A stretch of 64,000 bases of DNA from Promineifilum sp. (GTDB lineage Bacteria; Chloroflexota; Anaerolineae; Promineifilales; Promineifilaceae), in contig JAGOBF010000004.1 of the NCBI GenBank assembly GCA_017983515.1, positions 1 to 64,000 on the forward strand, given 5' to 3'. The position numbers and the translations under genes are program-made. Of this stretch, positions 51,331-59,839 are shown one piece after another; the stretch's first letter is position 1; each line of letters starts with the position of its first letter. The notes below the pieces were generated by a model. It was not told where the DNA came from and ran no database searches. It was given only the letters and a program-made list of their open reading frames with translations.

Positions 51331-52365
51331 TTGCATCTCGCCTTTCTGACGTCGCGCCTTCGACCGGGTGCATTTTTCGTCACTTTTTGCTACATCGTCG
51401 CCGTCCTGTCGGGCTGCGCCGGCGACGTCTCGACCGGCAACGGCGGCAACTCGACGAATTCGGCCGTTCTATCGCTGCCGGAGGTTCCGGTCATGGTCAC
51501 GGACGGCCGCCGTTTACAGATACTGGCGACAACCAGCATCATCGGCGATGTCGTGGGACAGGTCGGCGGCGATGCCATCGACCTGACCGTGCTCATCCAG
51601 CCGGGCCAGGACCCCCACAGCTATCAACCTGGCGCAGCTGATTTGACGGCCGCGGCCGATGCCGACGTGATCTTCGTCAACGGCTGGGACCTGGAAGAGG
51701 GGCTGGTCAACACTTTGGCGACAATCGGCCGGGATGTGGTGATCGCGCCGGTATCGGCCGGGATCGAGCCGCGGCGGGTGGAAACGACCGGCTCCGGCCA
51801 GAACAGCCCAGGCGACCACGGCCCAGCCGACCCGCATGTGTGGCAGGACGTGGCCAACGTCATTGATTGGGTCGATACCATTCGTCAGGTGCTTAGCGAG
51901 GCCGACCCGGCGCGGGCCACGACCTTTAGGGCCAACGCCGAAGCCTACCAGCAGGAGTTGCAGCGACTGGACGGCGATTTGCGCGCCCTGTTTGGCGAAA
52001 TACCGCCCGAACGGCGTGTCCTCGTCACCAATCATGACAGCCTGGGCTATCTGGGCGCGGCCTATGGTTTCGAGATCGTCGGCACGGTCATCCCCTCGAT
52101 CAGCACATTGGCCGAACCAACGGCTGGAGCGCTGGCCGATCTGGTACAAACCATGCGAGCGGCGGGCATCTGCACCCTTGCGGTCGAGTCGACGGCCGGC
52201 GAACAACTGGCGCGCACGCTGCAAAGCGAGCTGACCAATTGCGCCGACGTGAAATTGATAACATTGTATAGCGACGCGCTGGGGCCGGTGGGCAGTGGGG
52301 CCGACAGCTACGTGGGCATGATGCGCGCCAATGCCGCGGCGCTTGTCGAGGGGTTAAAAGAATGA
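51331..52365 (+). CDS. znuA: Zinc/manganese ABC transporter substrate-binding lipoprotein (ZnuA-like)
   Basis: The start is a TTG with AGGAG seven bases upstream. The 344-residue product has a lipoprotein signal (VAVLSGC, cysteine 29) and the cluster A-I metal-binding fold. Metal ligands are the histidines in DPHSYQP, DPHVWQD and TNHDSLGYL, and an aspartate in LYSDALGP. Histidine at the third position (NHD, versus SE in manganese-binding PsaA/MntC) favours zinc. The His-rich loop of proteobacterial ZnuA is reduced to DHGPADPH. It is the first gene of znuA-C-B-fur, with overlapping stop and start codons to znuC. Confidence 0.9.
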   Translation: MHLAFLTSRLRPGAFFVTFCYIVAVLSGCAGDVSTGNGGNSTNSAVLSLPEVPVMVTDGRRLQILATTSIIGDVVGQVGGDAIDLTVLIQPGQDPHSYQPGAADLTAAADADVIFVNGWDLEEGLVNTLATIGRDVVIAPVSAGIEPRRVETTGSGQNSPGDHGPADPHVWQDVANVIDWVDTIRQVLSEADPARATTFRANAEAYQQELQRLDGDLRALFGEIPPERRVLVTNHDSLGYLGAAYGFEIVGTVIPSISTLAEPTAGALADLVQTMRAAGICTLAVESTAGEQLARTLQSELTNCADVKLITLYSDALGPVGSGADSYVGMMRANAAALVEGLKE

Positions 52366-53180
52366 AAACGACCGTCGCCCACGAGCCGGGCGCGCCGACT
52401 CTCGAACTCGATAACGTGTGGGTGAGCTACAACGGCAAGCTAAGCGCCGGCAACGGCGGGGCGCGTCACGCGCTGGAGGCGATGACCTTTCGCGTGGAGC
52501 GCGGCGAACGCGTGGCCGTCGTCGGCCCCAACGGCGCGGGCAAGAGCACACTGTTCAAGATCATCGTCGGGACATTGCACCCCGACCGGGGCCGGGTGAA
52601 CATATTCGGCCACGGCCCCGACAGCCACATCTGCATCGCCTACGTGCCGCAGCGCAATCAGGTCGACTGGAACTTCCCGGTGACGGTCGAGGACGTGGTT
52701 ATGATGGGCCGTGTGGGGCAGATCGGGCTGCTGCGGCGGCCGGGCAAGTCCGACTGGGCCATCGTCCGGGTCGCGCTGGGACGGGTCGGTGCGGCTGATC
52801 TGGCCCACAAGCGCATCGGCGAGCTGTCCGGCGGGCAGCAGCAGCGCGTCTTCCTGGCCCGCGCCCTGGCCCAGGAGGCGGAACTGGTGCTGCTCGATGA
52901 GCCGCTAAACGGTCTGGACACGCCCACGCAAGAGGCCATCATCGCCATCCTCGACGACCTGCGGCGCGACGGCGTGACGGTGCTGCTGGCGACCCACGAT
53001 CTCGACCTGGCCGCCGAGCGCTTCGACCGGATCATGCTGCTCAACCGCCGCATCATCGCCTTTGGGCCGCCGGCCGCTGCCCTGCACGCCGACAACCTGC
53101 TGCGCGCCTACGGCGGCCACCTGCACCACGTCGACAACGAAGGCACGATGATCGTGGCCGACACCTGTTGTGACGATTAG
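52362..53180 (+). CDS. znuC: Zinc ABC transporter ATP-binding protein (ZnuC-like)
   Basis: The ATG overlaps the znuA stop (ATGA). The 272-residue ATPase has Walker A GPNGAGKST, Q-loop YVPQRNQVDWNFPVTVEDVV (the QR-Q-DW-FP pattern of metal importers), signature [15 protein letters not shown], Walker B LVLLDEPLNGLD and H-loop ATHDLDLA. It energises metal uptake with ZnuB. The C-terminal stretch LHHVDNEGTMIVADTCCDD holds two histidines and two cysteines that could sense metal. An 87-bp palindrome-containing gap separates it from znuB. Confidence 0.93.
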   Translation: MKTTVAHEPGAPTLELDNVWVSYNGKLSAGNGGARHALEAMTFRVERGERVAVVGPNGAGKSTLFKIIVGTLHPDRGRVNIFGHGPDSHICIAYVPQRNQVDWNFPVTVEDVVMMGRVGQIGLLRRPGKSDWAIVRVALGRVGAADLAHKRIGELSGGQQQRVFLARALAQEAELVLLDEPLNGLDTPTQEAIIAILDDLRRDGVTVLLATHDLDLAAERFDRIMLLNRRIIAFGPPAAALHADNLLRAYGGHLHHVDNEGTMIVADTCCDD

Positions 53181-53265
53181 AAATTTGGAATTGAGAAGGG
53201 CTGGACGTTCGTCGTTCGGCGCGAAAAGCCGGCGTTTTCTTCTTAACTCGTCATTCGAAATTTAA
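53181..53265. repeat. Imperfect palindrome between znuC and znuB
   Basis: AAATTTGGAATTGAGAAG at the left faces CTTAACTCGTCATTCGAAATTT at the right with several mismatches. A small hairpin (GAAAA, TTTTC) lies inside. It interrupts an otherwise overlapping operon. Confidence 0.5.
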
Positions 53266-53267
53266 CT

Positions 53268-54119
53268 ATGAACTTACTCCTCGAACCCCTGCAATACGAT
53301 TTTATCGTGCGCGCGCTGCTAGCGGCGGGCATCGTCGGCGTGGTGTGCTCCATCCTGGGCGTCTACATCGTTCTGCGTGGGATGGCCTTCCTGGGCGACG
53401 CCATGGCCCACACGATCCTGCCCGGCGTGGTGGCCGCCTTCCTGCTGGGCTGGCCGCTGGCCGTGGGAGCGCTGATCATGGGCGTGCTGACGGCTCTGGG
53501 CATCGGCGTGCTCACCGAGCGGACGGCGCTGAAGGAAGACACGGCCATCGGCGTCATCTTTGCCGGTCTGTTCGCCCTGGGCGTGGCCATGCTCTCCCTG
53601 CGCGGCAACTATAGCATCGACCTGGCCCACTTCCTGTTCGGCAACCTGCTGGGCGTCTCCACCGGCGATCTCCTGCTAACGGCCATTCTCGGCGCGGCCG
53701 TCCTGGCGCTCATCTTTCTGTTCTACAAGGAGTTTCTGGTCATGTCGTTCGACCCCGTGCTAGCCGAGACGCTGCGCCTGCCGACTCGCTTCCTGAACTA
53801 CCTGCTACTCATCCTCATTGCCATAACCATCGTCGTCGCCCTGCAAGTGGTAGGGGTAGCCCTGATCCTGGCGATCCTGGTGACCCCGGCGGCGACGGCC
53901 TCGTTCCTGACGCGCCGCCTGCCGTCGATGATGGTCGTTTCGGCCGTTATCGGCGTCTTCTCCGGCGTAGTCGGCGTCTACGCTTCCTACTATCTCAACA
54001 TCCCGTCCGGTCCGGCGGTCGTTCTGGTGGCGACGCTGATCTTCCTGCTGGGGCTGGCTGTGGCCGCCGTGCGCGAGCGGCGCGGCGCGCCGGCGATGAT
54101 CGCCGCGGAGGCGGCATGA
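53268..54119 (+). CDS. znuB: Zinc ABC transporter permease (ZnuB-like)
   Basis: The 283-residue protein has about eight to nine helices of the ABC-3 metal permease family, with YIVLRGMAFLGDAMAHTILPG at residues 31-51, the conserved metal-permease motif with histidine, and GVALILAILVTPAATA near 198. Its stop overlaps the ATG of the Fur-family gene (ATGA). With ZnuA and ZnuC it forms the importer. Confidence 0.94.
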   Translation: MNLLLEPLQYDFIVRALLAAGIVGVVCSILGVYIVLRGMAFLGDAMAHTILPGVVAAFLLGWPLAVGALIMGVLTALGIGVLTERTALKEDTAIGVIFAGLFALGVAMLSLRGNYSIDLAHFLFGNLLGVSTGDLLLTAILGAAVLALIFLFYKEFLVMSFDPVLAETLRLPTRFLNYLLLILIAITIVVALQVVGVALILAILVTPAATASFLTRRLPSMMVVSAVIGVFSGVVGVYASYYLNIPSGPAVVLVATLIFLLGLAVAAVRERRGAPAMIAAEAA

Positions 54120-54547
54120 GCGCCGACCTGGCCGGGGCTTTGGAGGCGCGCGGCTTCCGGCTGACGGCCGCCCGTCGCGTTATCCTGGACACGCTGGCGG
54201 CTGGCGGCGGCCACGTGACGGCCGATGAGCTGACCGACCTCGTACGTGAGCGTTCCACGACCATCGGCCGTATGACCGTCTACCGCACGCTGGAGTTGTT
54301 GTGCGATCTAGGCCTGCTGCGGCCGGTCTACCAGGGCAGCGGCGCAGCCCACTACGTCTTGCTCCACGACGGCCACCACCACCATATGATCTGCTCCGAT
54401 TGCGGCCGGGTCATCGAGTTCGACGAGTGCGCTCTGGGCGAACTGCCGGTACGCATCGCCGGCCGCCACGGCTTCCGCGTCGAGGGGCATCTGCTGGAGT
54501 TATACGGCGTGTGCGCGGCCTGCGAGGGGGCGTCCGGCGACGGTTGA
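54116..54547 (+). CDS. Fur family metalloregulator (probably Zur)
   Basis: The 143-residue protein has the Fur winged helix (FRLTAARRVILDTLAAGGGH; MTVYRTLELLCDLGLL), the HHHHMICSDCGRVIEF hinge with histidines and a CxxC structural zinc pair, and a second pair VCAAC. It is the last gene of the znuACB operon with an overlapping start, so it probably senses zinc and represses its own operon through the palindrome at 51234-51252. Assignment as Zur rather than Mur or Fur follows from context and the zinc-type binding protein. Confidence 0.92.
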   Translation: MSADLAGALEARGFRLTAARRVILDTLAAGGGHVTADELTDLVRERSTTIGRMTVYRTLELLCDLGLLRPVYQGSGAAHYVLLHDGHHHHMICSDCGRVIEFDECALGELPVRIAGRHGFRVEGHLLELYGVCAACEGASGDG

Positions 54548-54572
54548 TTGCCGGCCATTGGCCGTCGGGGAA

Positions 54573-54641
54573 AGCTCTGTCAGGTGGGCCGACGACGGTG
54601 ACGCTCCGGCCAACACCTTTAACCGCTCACCTGACAGAGCT
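54573..54641. repeat. Long palindrome between convergent fur-family and pepF genes
   Basis: AGCTCTGTCAGGTG (54573-54586) pairs perfectly with CACCTGACAGAGCT (54628-54641); an inner GGCC pair lies inside. It may end transcription from both sides. Confidence 0.8.
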
Positions 54642-54649
54642 ATTGACCC

Positions 54650-56455
54650 CTACTGATTAACCAACCCATCCAACTTGTCGATCAAATCGTTCAACATCTC
54701 GAACGCCGCCTCCACCGGCTGCGGTTGGGCCAGGTCAACGCCGGCGGCTTGCAGTGCCTCCAGCGGATAGCGCGAACCGCCGGCGCTCAGGAAGCCCAGA
54801 TAGGCTTCGGCCGCGCCCGGCTGGCCGGACAACACGCGCCGAGCCAGGGCGTTGGCCCCGGAGATGCCCGTGGCGTAGGCGTAGACGTAGTAGTCGGCGT
54901 AGAGATGGCTGAACGTGGCCCAGCGGATGCCGTCCCGCCGTCGGTCGACAGACGCGGCGTCGCCATAGCTCTCGGCGAACAGATCGGCCATATAGTCGAT
55001 CATGTCGTCGGCCGTCAGCCCGGCGCCGCGCTCCTCGCGCTGGTGCATCTCCAGTTCGAACAAGGCCAGCGTGGGCATCTCCAGGAAGTAGCGGTGGAAA
55101 TTGGCCATCGCCTCTTCGATGACGGCGATCTTCAATTGCGGATCGATGTCCTGCTCCAGCAAATAGGCGCGCAACATCGCCTGATTGAAGTTGGAGGCCA
55201 CCTCGGCGGCGAAGAGCGAATAGTCGGCGTAGACGGGCGGCTGATTCTCCCAGGTCAGATAGGAGTGCATCGAGTGGCCCAGCTCGTGGGCCAGCGTGCC
55301 CATGCTGTTGGCGTCGTCGGTGTAGCTCATGACGATGAAGGGATGTGTGCCCTGCGTGCCCCAGGAGAACGCGCCCGACGATTTACCCTCGTTGGGATAG
55401 ATATCGACCCAGCGGTCTTCGAGGCAGCCGCGGCGCAGCCGGTCGGTGTAGTCGCGACCCAAGGGGGCCAGCGCCGCGCCGATCCACTCAACAGCCTGCT
55501 CATAGGGCACGTGGGGCTTTTCGGCCGTCAGCGGGGCCCAAATGTCGTAGGTGTGCAGCGACTCCACTCCCAGCGCCCGCCGCCGCACGTCGAAGTAACG
55601 CTGCCAGATGGAGCGATTCTTCTTGAACGTGTCGAGCAAGTTATGGTAGACCGCGGCGGGAATGTTGTTGCCGAACAGGGCCATGTCGAGTGTCGAATCA
55701 TAGCGGCGCACGCGCGCGAGGAGCACGTTCTGCTTGATCGACGTTGCCAGATTACTGGTCAGGGTGTTCTTGTAGGCCAGATACTGGTCGTGGTAGCTTT
55801 CCCAGGCTGCGCGGCGCACGTCGCGGTCGGGCGAATTGAGCAGGTCGTCGACCGTGCCCTGGCTGACCGGCAGCTCTACGCCGGCGCTGGCCACGGGCCG
55901 AAACTTGAAGTCGCTGTCGGTCAGCTTGGAGAAGGTAGCGGACGTACTCTCCAGGGCATCGGCGGCCAACCCCAGCACTTCCTCGACTTCCGGCGAGCGG
56001 ACGTGGGTCTGGCGGCGGAAGAGGTCGTCGAAATAGTGGGCGTAGTGGCCCAGGCGCGGCTCGGTGGCGGCCCAGGCCATTAATTGATCGCGCCCGACGG
56101 TCAGCAGTTCCGGCTCGAAGTAGGCGAGGGCCCCTTGCAACCGGCCGTAGAGGCTGCCCGCCTGGCCGGTGCGGGCGGTGGCCGCCTGGTCGTTGCGGTC
56201 GACCGATTCGGCCAGCGAGGCGTAGACCAGTACCATTTCGGCGCGCTGGTTGAAGGATTCCAGCTTGTCAAAGGCGTCGGCCAGGGTGGTTGCGCTTTCG
56301 CCCAGCCGGCCCCGGAAACGGTCGACGCTGTCCAGATCGGCTGACAGAGCCGCCAGTTCGGCCGACCAGTCATCGACGGTGGCGAATACGCTCTCGGCGT
56401 TCCAGGTGTGGCGAGGAGCGACCTCATTGCGGGCGGGAAGATGAGCCGGGGACAT
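54650..56455 (-). CDS. pepF: Oligoendopeptidase F (M3 family)
   Basis: The 601-residue protein has the zinc motif HELGH in TLAHELGHSMHSYL with the downstream third ligand in NFNQAMLRAYLLEQD region glutamates, and GTQGTHPFIVMSY before it, as in PepF. AAGGAG precedes the ATG. PepF is a cytoplasmic metallopeptidase that cuts peptides of about 7-17 residues in turnover. It is a single gene in a convergent arrangement, with a 255-bp gap upstream that contains no other gene. Confidence 0.95.
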   Translation of the reverse strand: MSPAHLPARNEVAPRHTWNAESVFATVDDWSAELAALSADLDSVDRFRGRLGESATTLADAFDKLESFNQRAEMVLVYASLAESVDRNDQAATARTGQAGSLYGRLQGALAYFEPELLTVGRDQLMAWAATEPRLGHYAHYFDDLFRRQTHVRSPEVEEVLGLAADALESTSATFSKLTDSDFKFRPVASAGVELPVSQGTVDDLLNSPDRDVRRAAWESYHDQYLAYKNTLTSNLATSIKQNVLLARVRRYDSTLDMALFGNNIPAAVYHNLLDTFKKNRSIWQRYFDVRRRALGVESLHTYDIWAPLTAEKPHVPYEQAVEWIGAALAPLGRDYTDRLRRGCLEDRWVDIYPNEGKSSGAFSWGTQGTHPFIVMSYTDDANSMGTLAHELGHSMHSYLTWENQPPVYADYSLFAAEVASNFNQAMLRAYLLEQDIDPQLKIAVIEEAMANFHRYFLEMPTLALFELEMHQREERGAGLTADDMIDYMADLFAESYGDAASVDRRRDGIRWATFSHLYADYYVYAYATGISGANALARRVLSGQPGAAEAYLGFLSAGGSRYPLEALQAAGVDLAQPQPVEAAFEMLNDLIDKLDGLVNQ

Positions 56456-56681
56456 AAGCTAAACTCCTTGATTTCAGTGGTGGAATTGGCAAGGGCCAAA
56501 CGGCCGATCGCGTGCGCAGATTATACCTCACAATCGGTAACGTACTTGAAAGCGGCCAGCGAGGCTTTTCAGTACCATCCTGGTTAAGCAGGGCGAGTGT
56601 CGGCGCGACAGGTGTTGGGGTGGCCACAGCGGGGTTCTGCATAACGCCGCTCGGCCGCCCCTTTTTGGCAACCAGGTGGCT

Positions 56682-56710
56682 CCGGATTCATTTCCGGCGG
56701 AGGAATCCGG
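56682..56710 (-). terminator. Stem-loop after the P-type ATPase gene
   Basis: CCGGATTC and GAATCCGG form perfect 8-bp arms directly after the stop codon. No T-run follows on the minus strand. Confidence 0.5.
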
Positions 56711-58996
56711 CTATGAAAGCGGCCCTATCATGCCCGGCTCCGGCCGCCGCAGCAGCCGCATCCCGTTGAGCGTCACCAGGATCGACGTGCCCACGTCGGC
56801 CAGGACGGCCAGCCACATGCTGCCGCTGCCGAGCAGCACCAGCACGAAGAACACCAGCTTGACGGCGATGCTGAAGGCCACGTTGAAGCGCACTGTAGTC
56901 ATGGCCGCGCGGGCCAGCCGGACGGCAAACGGCAGTTGGCGCAGATCATCGCCCAGTAGCACCACGTCGGCCGTCTCCAGCGCCTGCGCCGTGCGGCCCA
57001 TCGCCAGGCCGATACTGGCCGCGGCCAGCGCCGGTGTGTCGTTGATGCCGTCGCCGACCATCGCCACGTGGCCGTATTCCGCGCGCAGGGCCTCGACCGC
57101 GGCCACCTTGTCGGCCGGCAGCAGTCCGGCGCGCACGTCGGTCAGTCCCACCCGGGCGGCGACGTGTTCGGCCGTGGCGGCGTGGTCGCCGGTCAGCATC
57201 ACGAGCGGGCTGACGCCCAGCTGCGCCAGTTGGGCCATCGCTTCGCCGCTGCCGTCGCGGGGCGTGTCGGCCAGGGCAATGTAGCCGCGATAGGCGTTCT
57301 CGTCGCTGACGATCATTGTCGTCAGCCCGGCGGCGTCGGCCTTGGCGATGTGGGCATGGAACGGGTCGTGGGTGTCATCATCCTCGAAGTAGGCGTGGCT
57401 GCCCACCGTGACGTCCCGGCCGTCCACCCGGCCGGTGATACCGCGCCCGGTCAGGGCCGTCACGTCGGCCGCGGCGTAACGGTTGCTGACGCCGCGCGCG
57501 TCGGCCGCGGCCAGCACCGCCCCGGCCAGCGGATGCTCGCTGCGCCGCTCCACGGCCGCTGCCAGCGCCAGCAGGTCGTCGCACCCCGCGCAGGTTTCCC
57601 CCTGACCGTTGGCCGCCGGCCGGCATTCCCCGACGCAATCGGCAGCGTGGACCGAAACCACGGTCGGTTGGCCGCGGGTGATCGTGCCCGTCTTGTCGAA
57701 GGCGATGGCCCGCACACGGCTCATCTCCTCCAGAAACGCCCCACCCTTGAACAAGACGCCGTGCCGTGCGCCGTTGCTGATGGCGCTGATGAGCGTCACC
57801 GGCGTGCTGATGACCAGTGCGCAGGGGCAGGCCACGACGAGCAGAGCCAGCGCCCGGTAGAGCCACCCCTGCACGCCCGGCGCGGGATTCCAGAACGGCG
57901 CGTCGAAAAACAGCGGCGGCACGATCGCCACCAGCAGGGCGATGCCCACCACCAGCGGCGTGTAGACGCGCGCGAAGCGGTCGACGAAACGCTGGGCCGG
58001 GGCGCGCCGTTCCTGGGCGTCGGCCACCAGTTGAATCATGCGGCTGATGGTGTTGTCGGCGGCCAGGCGGGTGACTTCAACTTCCAGCGCGCCGTGGCCG
58101 TTGACGCTGCCGGCGAAGACCTCGTCGCCCGGCGCTTTGTCCACCAGTCGGCTCTCGCCCGTGATGGGGGCCTGGTCGATGGCCGACGCCCCGGACAGCA
58201 CGCGGCCGTCCATCGCCAGCCGCTCGCCGGGCCGGACGACGATGTGATCGCCCACGCGCAGGTCGGCCACGGGGATGGGCGTCTCGACGCGGCCCCGCAG
58301 CGCCGTGGCTTCGGCCGGGGCCAGCGTGGACATGCTGCCGATGGCATTGCGAGCACGGGCAGCGGTGTAGCCCTCCAGCGCCTCGCTCAGGGCGAAAAGT
58401 ACCATGACCAGCCCGGCCTCGGTGTAGGCGCCAATGACGACCGCGCCAACGGCGGCGATGGTCATGAGCAGGTTGATGGTGATCTCGCGGTTGACGCGCA
58501 GGGCGCGCAGGGCGGAGACGGCCACGGGATAGCCGGCCACGATCATTGCCAGGACCGACATCCCGGCGAAAACGGGCGAAGAGAGGCCCAGGCCGGGCAA
58601 CAGTTCGTCGAACAGGACGCCGGGAATGACCAGCAGCGCGGCCAACAGGGCCAGCCGCGTATCATTGCGTCCCCAGAGATAGGACAATACGCCCTCGGCC
58701 GCGCGCTGGCTGGCTTCGGGGGAGTCGTCGTGCTCGTGGGTGTGGCCGTGGGCTTGGTCGTCGCCATGTGGCTCGGTGGCGGCCGCCGGCTCGGCCACGT
58801 CGTAGCCCAATTCGCGGACGCGGGCGACGACGCGTTCGGGCGCAACCGTCCCGGCAACGCGCAAAGTGCCGGTGGTGAAAGCCAGCGTCGCCTCGGCCAC
58901 GTCGGGCAGCTTGGCGACGCCGGTTTCGACGGTGCGGGCACAGCTGGCGCAGTCCATGCCGATGATCTGGAAACGAAGTTCAGTATCGGTTCTCAT
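56711..58996 (-). CDS. Heavy-metal P1B-type ATPase (ZntA/CadA-like)
   Basis: The 761-residue protein has an N-terminal HMA domain with GMDCASC (C16, C19), a histidine-rich linker (HGDDQAHGHTHEHDD), eight expected helices with the metal-site motif ACPCALV, actuator TGES, phosphorylation site DKTGT and hinge GDGINDTPAL. CPC with a downstream lysine (AVKLVFF) fits the Zn/Cd/Pb exporter group. The nucleotide-binding domain holds an extra segment with two cysteine pairs (DCVGEC, CAGC). It is expressed from a MerR-type promoter and probably exports zinc or cadmium. Confidence 0.93.
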   Translation of the reverse strand: MRTDTELRFQIIGMDCASCARTVETGVAKLPDVAEATLAFTTGTLRVAGTVAPERVVARVRELGYDVAEPAAATEPHGDDQAHGHTHEHDDSPEASQRAAEGVLSYLWGRNDTRLALLAALLVIPGVLFDELLPGLGLSSPVFAGMSVLAMIVAGYPVAVSALRALRVNREITINLLMTIAAVGAVVIGAYTEAGLVMVLFALSEALEGYTAARARNAIGSMSTLAPAEATALRGRVETPIPVADLRVGDHIVVRPGERLAMDGRVLSGASAIDQAPITGESRLVDKAPGDEVFAGSVNGHGALEVEVTRLAADNTISRMIQLVADAQERRAPAQRFVDRFARVYTPLVVGIALLVAIVPPLFFDAPFWNPAPGVQGWLYRALALLVVACPCALVISTPVTLISAISNGARHGVLFKGGAFLEEMSRVRAIAFDKTGTITRGQPTVVSVHAADCVGECRPAANGQGETCAGCDDLLALAAAVERRSEHPLAGAVLAAADARGVSNRYAAADVTALTGRGITGRVDGRDVTVGSHAYFEDDDTHDPFHAHIAKADAAGLTTMIVSDENAYRGYIALADTPRDGSGEAMAQLAQLGVSPLVMLTGDHAATAEHVAARVGLTDVRAGLLPADKVAAVEALRAEYGHVAMVGDGINDTPALAAASIGLAMGRTAQALETADVVLLGDDLRQLPFAVRLARAAMTTVRFNVAFSIAVKLVFFVLVLLGSGSMWLAVLADVGTSILVTLNGMRLLRRPEPGMIGPLS

Positions 58997-59060
58997 ATGT
59001 AACTCGACATAATTCTGAAAACAGATAGTACGTGCCGGCTACGAAACCGGTGATACATGA

Positions 59061-59092
59061 ATCATACACCTTCAAGTCGAGTTGAAAGTCAA
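59061..59092 (-). promoter_or_regulatory. MerR-type promoter with 20-bp spacer and dyad operator
   Basis: On the minus strand TTGACT (59092-59087) and TATGAT (59066-59061) are 20 bp apart, the overlong spacing MerR regulators need. The spacer holds an imperfect dyad, CTTTCAA and TTGAAGG. The -35 overlaps the end of the merR gene; the ATPase starts 64 bp downstream. Confidence 0.75.
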
Positions 59093-59838
59093 GGGGTTTC
59101 GGCTTCTAGTGCCAGAAACAGCCCGGCCAGAATGAAAGCATGCGGCCCGTGGGCGATGAGAAGGTAGCCTTCCTGATCGTCGCGCAGTTCGGGCCGGGAG
59201 TCGGGATGCAGGTGGCACTCCGACTCGATACGCGCCAGCTCGCGCAGGGCAGCCGCCACCGCCTCATCATGACTGACGACCAGGATATGGTAGCTATCGC
59301 CCTCCTGCCAGATGTGAATGTGTTGGCCGCGCAATTGCGCCAGCGCCGCCTGCGCCTCGCCGCTCGACAAGGGACAATCGGCATAGGCCGCTAACCAGTC
59401 GAATGTGGCGTCGCTGGTGCGTCCAGTCGTGGGCCCGGCGCAGATGTGGTCGACCAGACGGCCGAAGGCCGTTTGGGCCGCGCCGGGCGCTCCGCCGCGC
59501 AGGTCCAGCAGGAACAATTCCAGCTCGTGCTGCTGGACGCGTAACTCGGTGACTTGTCGCTCCAGGGTCAGGTAGCGCCCCTCGGCCAGGGCCAGCGTCT
59601 CGGCGTTGTCCAGATCGCCGGCGCGCCAGGCATGCAGCAGCAGGCGAATGTCGGCCAGCGAGAAGCCCAGCCGCTGCGCCTGGCGGATGAGGCGCGCCGT
59701 GTCGGCCGCGGCCTCATCGTAGAGCCGATAGCCGGCCTCGGTGCGGTCGCGGGGGGTCAGCAGCCCTTCGGCCTCGTAGTAACGCAGGGCCGAGGGCCGC
59801 AAACCAACTCGCCGGGCCAGCTCGCCGATAGTCAGCAA
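59089..59838 (-). CDS. MerR family metal-responsive regulator
   Basis: The start is a TTG, 1 bp before the stop of glyS. The 249-residue protein has the MerR DNA-binding domain (MLTIGELARRVGLRPSALRY, GYRLYDEAAAD) and dimerisation helix (to about 115), then an unusual C-terminal domain of about 130 residues, where classic ZntR/CadR end near 140. Cysteines lie at HICAGP, ADCPL and ECHLHPDS. It presumably activates the adjacent ATPase in response to zinc or cadmium. The extension may give a second sensing surface. Confidence 0.88.
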   Translation of the reverse strand: MLTIGELARRVGLRPSALRYYEAEGLLTPRDRTEAGYRLYDEAAADTARLIRQAQRLGFSLADIRLLLHAWRAGDLDNAETLALAEGRYLTLERQVTELRVQQHELELFLLDLRGGAPGAAQTAFGRLVDHICAGPTTGRTSDATFDWLAAYADCPLSSGEAQAALAQLRGQHIHIWQEGDSYHILVVSHDEAVAAALRELARIESECHLHPDSRPELRDDQEGYLLIAHGPHAFILAGLFLALEAETP

Positions 59839-59839
59839 T

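Noticed and set aside
54725..56083. 452-codon plus-strand frame opposite pepF
   Set aside because: Shadow of a gene with a clear HEXXH motif on the other strand.
57068..59002. 644-codon plus-strand reading frame opposite the P-type ATPase
   Set aside because: It is a high-GC antisense shadow: the minus-strand frame carries every P-type ATPase motif, and this one shows no domain.
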